In this document: positions 55,072 to 64,000 of the stretch, in pieces | Numbering within the stretch: the first letter of the stretch is position 1 | Layout of the letters: each line of letters starts with the position of its first letter | Origin: Drechmeria coniospora | Lineage: Eukaryota > Ascomycota > Sordariomycetes > Hypocreales > Ophiocordycipitaceae | Reading direction: 5' to 3' | Assembly: GCF_001625195.1 (NCBI RefSeq) | Contig: NC_054390.1 | Span: 8,901,222-8,965,221, forward strand | Length of the DNA stretch: 64,000 bases | Notes under the pieces: model-generated | The model's input: only the letters and a program-made list of their open reading frames with translations | The model's database searches: none | What the model was told of the DNA's origin: nothing | Translations under genes and position numbers: made by a program

Positions 55072-57363
55072 TCACATAGTTGGGTAGCCTTCGGCCCAGT
55101 TCATGTCCATCCTCGGCTGCTGACCCTGCACAGGAGGGTGAATTGGCGGAGAAAGCGCCGGGTCGCCATTCTGATACTGGCCCGGGTGCGACTGCAGAGG
55201 CAGAGGCAGCGGCATCTGCATCTGCTGACGCGCCCGAAGACGGTCGAGCGCGTCGGCGGAGACGAACTCGAAGTGCTGCTTGAGCATGACAGCTTCTTTC
55301 CAGCGTGCGCCGTAGAGGGCAAGTATCTGGGGAACGCGCTCGAGGCACCAGATGCTCCTGGCCGTGTTGTCGTCTGTTGGGGCGCCAGAATGGATACGAC
55401 GGCGAGGGATCGGCGGCGCAGGGGTCGAACCCGGCATGGTTGGGGGAGGAGAAACGTGCGCTCCAGACAGCAGAACGTCTTCGGCGGCAAGCAAAACTGC
55501 GTTGAGCTGGCTGGCCATAAAGAAGACCTTGAGGGCGTCTTGGTAGGTGTAGAAGGCGCTGTTCAGGCCGCCCTGTGCCGTCTCGTGCATGCTGCCGAGG
55601 TATGCCAGGGCGTATTCGAATATCAGAGTGCGGGTGTAGTCCGTGACCTCTCGCGTCCTCCCCGACGGGGCGATGCAATAAACGTAGCTGTACCACAGTT
55701 CCTGCTCGAACATGCGGCGCATGGCGGCCGGCAGCGCGGCGGGTAAGGAATCACCCCACTCCCGCATCTCCAGGCACCACTGCCAAATGTACGACGAGTC
55801 TTCCAGCGGCTCGGCTTTCGATTGGCACAGCTCCTGATACCAGAAGGATTGGGCTCGTCGCAGTTGAAAAAGCAGCAGGGCGGGATCGGCAGACTGAGGG
55901 CCTGCGATGGGTGCCGTCACCGACTTGCGACCGATGCTCGACGTGCTCGGAAAGGCGACGTTGACGGAGTCGTTGGTGAAGGAGAAGGATCGCGCATGAG
56001 CCATGCTGATGGTGCTGTTGGATGGTCAGCCGCGGGTGCCCGGCGCATGCCTGCTTCGTCTCACAAACTCACCGATCGAGCGCGTAGGCCGAGTAGAAAA
56101 TCTTGCGGCGCATGTCCAAGGCAGCCTTGTCGGAGAGGGACGAGGACGGGGGATCTTGGTGAAAGCCAATGTCGACGACGGCTCGGGTGGTGAAGCCGAT
56201 GACGTGCCAGCTGTCGAAATGGGCCGAGTCGAGCATGGAATAGAGGGTCAGCAAGAGGAGGGATTGGATCTGGGTGACGCATCCCGGGGCGAGAGCCTTG
56301 TCGGCGTAGAGCAGGGCCTGCGAGACGAAGCCGACGCCGTCGTGATACATTTGGTCGTCGATTCTCCGGCTCTGCGAGGACGAGGCGATGGCGAGCACCA
56401 TGTAGAGGAGCCAGTAGTCGGCGTCGATGATGGCACGCTCATCCTGGCGATAGACGTCGTCGAGAACGGTCCAGAGGGCTGTCTCCGAGAAGAAGGGATA
56501 GAGGGAGTAAATGTTGGCGAGAAAGTGCTGGACGAGAGCTTGGGCCGCCTGCCTGCTGGGCAGCTGCTGCTGTGTGGGGTCGGGGATATCATCGACGGTT
56601 GTCGCGGCCAGGACCACTCTGGCGAAGGTGAACTTGCTGGCGGAAGGTTCGAAATCGCGCGTCGTGGCGTCGACGGACCTGCAGAATCAGCATCGACGAC
56701 GTGACGAGGACGAAAGGCTGGCAGGTGCGTACAGGAGGCCAAAGTCGGAGACGATGGCGTTGAGGTCGCGGTTCTCGCGGCTCCGAGCGGCTTTGCGATA
56801 GATGGCTGCGCGGATGGTGGCGAGGGAGTCTCTTCTGTCGACCTCGGTGACGGCAGACGCATCATGCTCGTGGAAGGCAACCGAGGCTTTTCGGGAGCTC
56901 GCAAACTGAAGACGTCTCTCGAGCTTCTCGATGCGCGACTCGAGGGCGGCAACGTAACTTGGGAGCGACAATCAGCCGGTCCGTCATACAGGGCGGAGTA
57001 GGATGTTTCGCCACGGCCAACTCACCTCCGCTCCTTGCCCCGGGCAAACTGGTCGTTCACATTGGAGCACTCATTCTCACGGCCAGCCTTTTCGCAAGCC
57101 GTACAGGCCGGAAGCTTGCCGTCACACTGACGATGGCCTTGATCAGCAGCCGACGGGGCGAACAAGGGTCGGAGTGGGAGAGTGGGAGGCAGCCGGTCTC
57201 ACCTTGACCTTGGCGTTGCGACCTGGTTTGACGTGTCAGCCGGGAAGTGAGCGACGATTCGCTCGAGTGGCGGAAGGGACTGGGGAGACCTACAGCGCGA
57301 GCAGGCAGACACTGGCCTCGAGACGCGGAGCACCGGATTTCGAGAGAAGCTGTTCCGGGGCAT
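55072..57363 (-). CDS. Zn(II)2Cys6 fungal transcription factor with C-terminal regulatory domain
   Basis: Six exons on the minus strand (57363-57294, 57222-57203, 57126-57026, 56957-56733, 56678-56073, 56005-55072) give 651 residues. The zinc cluster is C21-x2-C24-x6-C31-x6-C38-x2-C41-x8-C50 (ACSRCRNAKVKCDGK, then LPACTACEKAGRENECS). Two introns cut the cluster, one inside the Cys24 codon and one before Cys31; between them lies a 20-nt exon. A linker and a short coiled coil follow (SYVAALESRIEKLERRLQF, about 64-82). The fungal-specific regulatory domain occupies most of the rest (FLANIYSLYPFFSETALW, YWLLYMVLAIASSSQS, RRKIFYSAYALDRMAHARSF). The C-terminus is Pro/Gln/Met-rich, possibly an activation region. 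Junctions were set by splice consensus and by the conserved protein across each one. Target genes cannot be inferred. Confidence 0.9.
57203..57222 (-). other. 20-nt microexon inside the zinc cluster
   Basis: The exon supplies the last two bases of the Cys24 codon and six residues, RNAKVK. It is flanked by introns of 71 nt (57223-57293, GTAGGT to CCAG) and 76 nt (57127-57202, GTGAGA to TCAG). Without it the C-x6-C spacing is lost and the frame shifts. Confidence 0.85.
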
Positions 57364-58983
57364 CGCCTCGGGTGGAATATTGACGGAAGGAGAGGCGAGG
57401 TGAAGGCGGGGGAGTCGGCGGGGGGGAGGAGAGAAGGGGAGGGGAGGGGGGGGGGGGGTTGGAACGTGAGGCCACGAGTGTTGGGTTGTGGCAGTAGAGA
57501 GTGGCAATGCTCGTGGGTTGGCGTTGTGTCGTCTGAGGGATGTGATGGATGGTCGGGACGGGAGGGGGGGGTTCGAGGCGAGGCTGACTTTTGCCGCGAA
57601 GTCGAACCGTTGCCGATTGTTGCGGGTCGAGTGGAGGGGTTGGTTGCGCTGTAGGCGGAGCGGCGCTAGGTGAGTGAACCCTTGACGACCTCTAAACTCT
57701 GCTGGAGCTCGCTGCTAGCGGGCGAACGGACGGCCGGCCTCGTGGGTGTGGGGGTTGCGAATCGTCCAGTATTACGAGCACTTGGCACTGTACTTGTAGG
57801 TACATACTCGCCGCACCAAGCACTATAACTAGGTACATACTGGTGCTCGCAGCACTTGAACGCAGCGCTACCTAATAATTAGCTGCTACTGTACAATACA
57901 CCGTACTCGCCCACGTTGTAGGGTGCCGCTCAGCTGAGCTTAGCGTTTCGGCATCAACTGTTAGCGCCGTATCTGGGGGCCGCAGGATGCAGATCCGGCG
58001 ATAGAACAAGGCGCCACTGCTCGCGTACAGGACATTCTTGGAAGGATTCCGTCCCGTCCTGATCGCTTGCTTTACCTTTTCGTACATGATCGTATTTGGA
58101 TGTAGGTAGTTGTTGTATAAGAATGTACAAGCACGGAGTATCACTCCGTACTGCGAGTGCGCCTGCTCACATGACACATAAATACGTCAACGCCGGCTCG
58201 GTACTACGTTTGGCAGGGTGCATTGTTGTAGCATCCCTTCGAACTGCTCGTACAACTACGTGTAAATACCTTTATCCCAAGGAGCTTCGAGGCCGAAAGC
58301 ATGGTACGTATCATGGAACGCCGAGCATGCTCGGTAGTAGGCAATGGGCAGCAGGCACGAGCAAAAGGCCTCTGTCGGTCTTGGCAGTGGCCACGATGTC
58401 GAATCGGCATGGCGCCCTCGCAGTCCTTGTTGCCTTTGTTGGGATGCGACGGGTGAACGAATGCTCCAAGCCATGTCGCGTCTGCTCGCTCTCCTGCCCG
58501 AGGCGCCTCGCTTCCCGTGGCACAACCAGTGGCGTGCGAATGGCGACCGGCCTGCGGCAGAGCAGCCAGAGGGAACCCGGACAGCCGACGGTGACGAGGG
58601 ACGAGTCCTTTGGCGTCCTTGTCCCTGACCTTGCCCTTTGCTCGCCCGTGCTTTGGCTCGGACGGTCGATCGCATCACAGGCCATTATTCGTCATCCCGC
58701 CCCGCTAGCCTGTTGCGTCGTCCGAGGAAGAGAGCCGGTGGCCCCGGATGAGGTCGCAGATGTGTTCGACGGCAAGCTTGCCCGCATGACCAGGTGGCGT
58801 GCTCGGCTTCGGAAGGCTGTTCGTTCCGTGGGCTGACCATGGACAAGCGCAACTCCGCATTGTGTCTGGGTGACGGTGTGGCATGCTCGGAAATAATCTT
58901 GCGGCCGTGCCGCCAGAGCCTCGATACAGCTCGGTTGAAGGTGAAGGCATGGCGAAACGGACAGCTGGCCGGTCTTCTTTGCG

Positions 58984-59025
58984 TGCTTCCACGCCCACTT
59001 CCACGCCCACTTCCACGCCCGCGAG
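58984..59025 (+). repeat. 12-bp tandem repeat
   Basis: Three copies of CTTCCACGCCCA followed by a degenerate GCGAGCC end. Confidence 0.85.
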
Positions 59026-60129
59026 CCAGGAGACCACATCGCCTCTAATGGTAGCACAGTATGTAGTGCGTGCCAAAGCCGACTCCAGTACCTAGCACGC
59101 ATTACTGTACCTTGGAAGTCACCTGTATAGTCCTGAGGGCAACGAATACCCGTGCTGTACGGAGTACTCGTACTGTAATTACATGTACAACCGCATTCAC
59201 GTGGTACCGACGCATTTTGTACTCCGTACAGTACCTGGAAACACATCTCCATCACCGATCAAAGTACCTTCCCCGCCTTGGGAATAGGGACAGTGACTTT
59301 TGGAGGGACCAAACCCTTCCTGCCACCTATTGTGCATGTATGTATTTGATACCGTCAGCCAACAACGTGGCGAGTTACGAAACCAGTCATCATGGCCCTC
59401 GTCCCCGTACATGTGCAGCAGGATAGGACTCGCACGCAAGGCAAGATACGGAGTACTTTACGTGCTGTGAATTTCGACAACCCTTTTTACGCACACATTG
59501 GCACGACCTTGAGCCAAGCATCGTTCGCATGAACGAGAACCAGCCTAAGCGGTCCGCCGGGTATTACAAGGTGGTGGCCCTACCCTCTTCCGCCTAGCTT
59601 CGTAGTAGTTCGTCACGTATTTCCCGTATTGTGTTTCTGTACTTGCTCTGTACTGTACGGAGTACGGAGTAAGTAGTCCGTACTTTGGTTCCACATGACC
59701 AAACGAACGTGGTGGAAGGATCAATACTACCAACATTTACGGAGTGCCGAGTGCAGCAAGCCCTATTGCCGACGTCAAGATGATGCTTTCATCACTGCTT
59801 GTGCTACTCGTTCGTGCATATGTACATGTATAGTGCACATCAACTTCAAGTACGAATGATCTTGCGAGGAGATTGGCGAACACGGCCAAAATGTGACAGA
59901 TGAGATCCACCCTGGCTACTGGAATACCTTAGTACCTAGCAATACTGTACATGTGCAGGTGCAAGTGCACTGTACGCCTACCCAACTAGTGCTGTAGTTG
60001 TGCACGCAGGCCATCAAGGTCTACCGTGTCCGTTTGCTCGTTAGGGCAATATCTCGACACCTGTATTGAAGCTGTCTGCTTGGCTTCGACACCTTCAGTG
60101 GCTCAAGGAACGAAAATTGTAGAGAGCCT

Positions 60130-60960
60130 CCCCACGCAGTACGTACTCTGTAGTGTTACTTACTAGCGATGGACAAACCTACTTGCTGCTTGCGTTGACC
60201 ACCATTTCTATGCGAATGTACAAGTGCTGTACACATCGTGCATGTGTACGGAGTACTTGTGTAAGTACTCGTTACTACAGGTCAGTCCTTGTACACAACA
60301 CCTTAGCCCTCAGGTACAGTAAACGTGCTGTGCAACTACATGTACAGTACGGAGTACACCAAAGTACACATAAACGGAGTACTGCATGCAAGTACATGTA
60401 CCAACCAGAGTGCTCCGTAATAGCATCACGAAATTACTGTCACAGGCTATACACTTTGTCGTGTGGTAGCGCGGCACCCCCACCGCCCCACTGCCCTGTC
60501 CGGCGCTGGTGGCCGCTGTCGAACCCCTCCTGGAGTTCGAGCGCGCTTCCCCTATTGCGGTCGCTCCGAGGAATACTAGTACAAGTACAAGTACTTACAA
60601 GTGCTGTAAGCAGGTACTGTACAGTATAGTACTTACGTAGCGGTGGTACTGTACTTAATAGTGCTTTTTTTTTTTTACCTGGTATTATGGGGTACTTCTT
60701 ATTAATACTCCGTACTCCGTGCTCCGTACTCCGTACTTACTTGCAGCAGTATCCGTACGCGATACGTGTGCCCAAGTATTACTCCGTACTGCAAATAATA
60801 ACACTCAACGTACTAGTACTTGGGTGAAAGTATACTTTTGCCCACCTCGCGTGCTCGTACGAGTACTTGCAGTGCTATTAATAATGCCTACGAGCAGGTA
60901 CCAAAGCCAAGTACCACGACGTATCCACGCCACCAGTACCGAGTACATGCAGAAGTACCT
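60130..60960. repeat. GTAC/ACTCCGTAC-rich array
   Basis: At about 60706-60736 the word ACTCCGT is repeated four times in tandem (with one GCTCCGT variant). A 14-base T run lies at about 60664-60677. Other parts contain ACAAGTACAAGTACTTACAAG and TACAGTACGGAGTACACC. Confidence 0.75.
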
Positions 60961-61382
60961 TTGATGTTGGCAAACGTTCCTTGGGCAGGTGGGTGTGCTT
61001 GTAGGCCGAACGGAGCTTCCGTCCCAACCATGCCTACCGTTCTAGCCTGCCCCATCTCTGACCACGAACGACAGACTCCTTCTCTCCCTCTCGGATCGAA
61101 CCCATCTCGAGCTCTTGACTCGACATTCCCGCCCATCCCATGTCGACGACCACCCCGGACAGCCGCTGAATACGACATCACCTGCTGCCCTGCATCGTCG
61201 CGGCTGCCTTCAACCACTGCCCGCCCTACGCACCGTCGTCCATGCGACGTTGAACCTTGACAACCGTCTCCGCACCCGCCTCGGGGCCTTCGGGGCCAGT
61301 CACGGCGTTCCACGGCCACGGCTGCCAAGTTCTGCTCCCTCTGCTACACCTGCTCATCCGCCTACGACACGTTGGAAAGACC

Positions 61383-61440
61383 TCGGAGCACGACGAGCAG
61401 GCACGACGAGCAGGCACGACGAGCAGGCACGACGAGCACG
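61383..61440 (+). repeat. 13-bp tandem repeat
   Basis: Four near-perfect copies of GCACGACGAGCAG in the presumed leader or promoter of the right-hand zinc-cluster gene. Confidence 0.85.
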
Positions 61441-61476
61441 TTCCCCTCCTCGGCGAGCACACGCCACGAAGTTGCC

Positions 61477-61506
61477 TACGACGACGACGACGACGACGAC
61501 GACGAC
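61477..61506 (+). repeat. ACG trinucleotide microsatellite
   Basis: About ten uninterrupted ACG/CGA units, 40 bp downstream of the 13-bp repeat and about 300 bp before the start codon of the zinc-cluster gene. Confidence 0.9.
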
Positions 61507-61799
61507 TGCGAGTGTGCCTTGACGCGGCCTGCCCACCGTCGATACACTCCCTCCCTGCAGGTTGCGGGCTGGTGATGATCCCCGCCGAAAGCTCTTCAGC
61601 ATCGCCCACCGCTCTTTGATTGCGCCGCCTGCCCCTCGCCCCCCGCGAGACGCATGGTGTTGGCGACGGCTCCGATTCTGTCTCGAGCTGTATCCACCAG
61701 TTTTTGCATCCCTTGCACCGCCCCGGAACGTTGCGTGACGGTTCGACAGCAGAAGCCAGTTTCCGTTCCGGAGCAGCCTAGGCCGGCCAGCATTCCTCC

Positions 61800-64000
61800 A
61801 TGGATCCGTCACAAATCTTCAGCCAGGGCCTGGGACAGTTCCCGCCTCACCAGAGCCACCAGAGCCAGGAATATGTCCCGCAGCAGGCGCAGCAGCCACA
61901 GCAACCCCGCAACGACCACCCCCTCGGTAGCCCTGGTCACCGTGTAGCTCACACCCTGACGGCTTGTTGCCGCTGTCGCCAGGTAAGCCGCTCCTCCGGC
62001 CGAGGAGCAGCGTGCCCCGCCCCGCTGACACCCTGCCAGCGAAAAACCCGCTGCGATCCGACCCTGCCACGATGCCTTCCCTGCGAAAGATCCGGATCGG
62101 TGTGCGAGTATCTCGATCCGGCCAAGGGAAAGAAAATCAATCGCTACTACGTCATCAAGCTGCAGGACCGCGTCAAGGCCCTCGAGGCCGAGCTCGCCCA
62201 GTTCACCGACGATGACGGTGACTATCCGAGCAGCAACGAAGACATCGTTCGGCCCGGTGGAATGATCCGTCTCACGGCCGGCGACGAAACCCCTCGATAT
62301 CTCGGCCCGAGTAGCGGCATCGCCATGACCCGACTGCTCATGGAGGAGGCGAAGCGATACACCGACTCTCATCGAATCTCCGACCTCTTCCCCGAAGTCC
62401 GCGCCAGAGGCCAGGCCCGCATGCAGTCGATTCAGATGACCGGCCCTGCGGCGGTGAGGAAGCCTAGCTACCCCATGATGAGCGACCACCCCGCCGAGAG
62501 TCTTCCTAGACGGGAAACGACGGACAAGCTGGTGGAAATCTTCAAGCACAAATGTGAGTCCCTTTGTCCAATCCAACTCCTCCCCGCCGGCCGCATCGCT
62601 CTGATCATGTTTCCAGCCCAACTCTTCTGGCCCGTGCTGCACGAGGTGGATTTTCAACGCGACCTCGAGGCCGTTTACAATGGCGATACCGACCCGTACA
62701 GAAGCTTCGTCGTCAGGATGGTCATTGCCATTGGCATGCAGAAGCTGGAGATACAGTATGCCGGCCTGGCTGACAGCTACTACGTCGCCGCCATGCAGTA
62801 TGCCGAGGCCGTCATCCGGCCCAAGGACCTCAAGACTCTTCAATGCCTCATTCTCATCGTGCAGTACTCGCTGCAGTCGCCGACGAGGACGCCCGTCTAC
62901 TTCGTCCTCGGCTTGGCAACGCGCATCTGCCAGCAGGAGTCGTTGGCGAGCGAGGAGACCATCACGAAAGGCATCAACCTGGACCCCAAATCCATCGACA
63001 TGCGTCGCCGCCTCGTGTGGATCGTCGCCACCATGGAGTTCAGCCTTTCCTACAACATGGGTCGCCCGAGCGGCTTCGCCAGAGGGGACGACCGACTGGA
63101 TGTCGATTTCTTCGCCGACGTCGAGGATGAGCTCATCACCTCGGCCGGCATCCAGCCCGGATCCGTCAGCGACCGAAAGCTTGCCGCCATTCACTTCTAC
63201 AAGTCGAGGGCCTTGCAGGCCGAGGTCATGAGGACCTTGTACGAGATAAAGAAGCCGACGCCCGAGAACCATCTGGACCCCTGGTTCGGCAAGATGGAGC
63301 AGAAGATGAAGGATTGGGTCGACGCGTCGCCCAGCGCCCCCGCGTGGCTCAAATTCCAGTATGCCGACACTCGTCGCCTGGACCGACCGCATTTCTGCTC
63401 GGCTGCTGACACTTGGCTAGGTTCACCGGTTTCTTCCATCAGATGAGGATTGCATTGTACAGGCCGTCTCCGCAGGTGCCGAAGCCGCTGCCTCATGCTG
63501 CCGGCATATGTTTCGAAAGCGCCGTCATCGTCCTGAAGCATACGCAGGCCCACATGGAGACCGGCACCGTCTCCATCACCTGGGTTTTCCTCCTGACGCT
63601 CAACACGGCGTTGAACGCCCTCCTCTGGGCCACCTCCTACCCGGAAGTTCGGCAGCAGCATTCGCGGGCCGAGGTGGAGGAGCTGATACAAATGTCCCTC
63701 GCCTGCCTCGACAAGTGCGTCGAGCGCTGGCCGGGCACCGCCTACACTTCCGAGCTGTACGGCATCATTTCCAAGGCGTGCTTGCAAAGCTACGAGTCGG
63801 GGGGCACGGCCGGGAAGCAAGCTGCCTTTGCGTTTCCGAGTCCGTCGCCGGGCCTGGAACCTCAGTCCCCTCCCGATGCCTACGCGCAGTCGGCGCATTC
63901 CCGTCCGGATGTGACCTCGCCGCAGTTTGGCTTCGTCTTCGACTCACCGCCGGAGTCCATGAACACGAACTACCCTTTCGACCCCAACTTTCCGGCTCAC
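61800..64000 (+). CDS. Zn(II)2Cys6 fungal transcription factor, 3' end cut by window edge
   Basis: Four exons visible (61800-61982, 62040-62553, 62617-63358, 63421 to beyond 64000), 673 codons so far and still open. The Gln/His/Pro-rich N-terminus precedes the zinc cluster C56-x2-C59-x6-C66-x6-C73-x2-C76-x6-C83 (ACCRCRQ spliced to RKTRCDPTLPRC). A basic linker GKKINRYYVIKLQDRV and a coiled coil (about 94-113) follow. The fungal transcription-factor middle domain includes SQLFWPVLHEVDFQRDLEAV, TRTPVYFVLGLATRICQQE, RRRLVWIVATMEFSLSYNMG and, after intron 3, FTGFFHQMRIALYRPSPQVP. Introns 1 (57 nt) and 2 (63 nt) are multiples of three without stops. Intron 3 (62 nt) shifts frame if retained. The subfamily and targets are not evident. 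Confidence 0.9.

Larger units (their letters stand above)
57364..61799. other. 4.4-kb divergent intergenic region between two zinc-cluster genes
   Basis: The two transcription-factor genes point away from each other across this gap. Near 57400-57460 is a purine-rich, G-run leader. 57770-57900, 58080-58150, 59090-59240 and 60130-60960 carry GTAC and ACTCCGTAC words. 58300-59040 and 60970-61800 are GC-rich and hold only overlapping, motif-free frames. The last 700 bp are probably promoter and leader of the right-hand gene. Confidence 0.55.

Noticed and set aside
61809..63392. 527-codon minus-strand frame over the right-hand transcription factor
   Set aside because: It runs antisense through the zinc cluster and middle domain, and also across all splice sites of the real gene.

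Overview
The window is nuclear DNA of a filamentous ascomycete (Pezizomycotina), most likely a Sordariomycete of the order Hypocreales. The evidence is GC-rich coding sequence, introns of about 54-154 nt (most under 110) with GT/AG ends and CTGAC/CTAAC-type branch sites, widely spaced monocistronic genes on both strands, two Zn(II)2Cys6 regulators, and an alpha7 proteasome subunit and an Sfh1 protein with filamentous-fungus-type additions. The genus cannot be fixed from sequence alone.

Layout. 1-23 kb is a housekeeping block: CCT4 chaperonin (-), proteasome ATPase Rpt1 (+), a secreted cysteine-rich protein (+), a conserved cysteine-rich zinc-binding-like protein (-), cytochrome c1 (-), RanGAP/Rna1 (+), a conserved fungal protein of unknown function (-), proteasome alpha7/Pre10 (+) and the rDNA-associated protein Pol5 (-). 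23.3-33.8 kb is a gap of about 10.5 kb with no gene I can support; it alternates GTAC-rich and ACTCCGTAC-rich low-complexity stretches with GC-rich islands. 33.8-48.3 kb is a second housekeeping block: the Cdc25 phosphatase (+), a CWF19L1/Drn1-like splicing factor (-) divergent from the giant U3 snoRNP protein Utp20 (+), and the mitochondrial zinc-finger chaperone Zim17 (-). 48.3-64 kb holds a 43-bp minisatellite, a secreted CAP/PR-1-like protein (+), the RSC subunit Sfh1 (+), a Zn2Cys6 factor (-), a 4.4-kb gap, and a second Zn2Cys6 factor (+) cut off by the right edge.

How the genes relate. They cover protein folding and degradation (CCT4, Rpt1, Pre10), ribosome biogenesis (Pol5, Utp20), RNA processing (CWF19L1), nuclear transport (RanGAP), mitochondria (cytochrome c1, Zim17), the cell cycle (Cdc25) and chromatin or transcription (Sfh1, two zinc-cluster factors). 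They form no operon or biosynthetic cluster. The only close regulatory pairing visible is the 470-bp divergent promoter between CWF19L1 and Utp20.

The exon models below were assembled by eye from reading frame, splice signals and family conservation, and all of them keep frame. I found no rRNA, tRNA, CRISPR array, intact transposon or origin. The most unusual features are gene-structure details (ATG-only first exons in both proteasome genes, a 20-nt microexon in a zinc cluster, a GC-AG intron, stop-free 3n introns in a transcription factor) and the intergenic repeat vocabulary (the ACTCCGTAC word and the GGCACCTA minisatellites). I see no convincing new multi-gene system.
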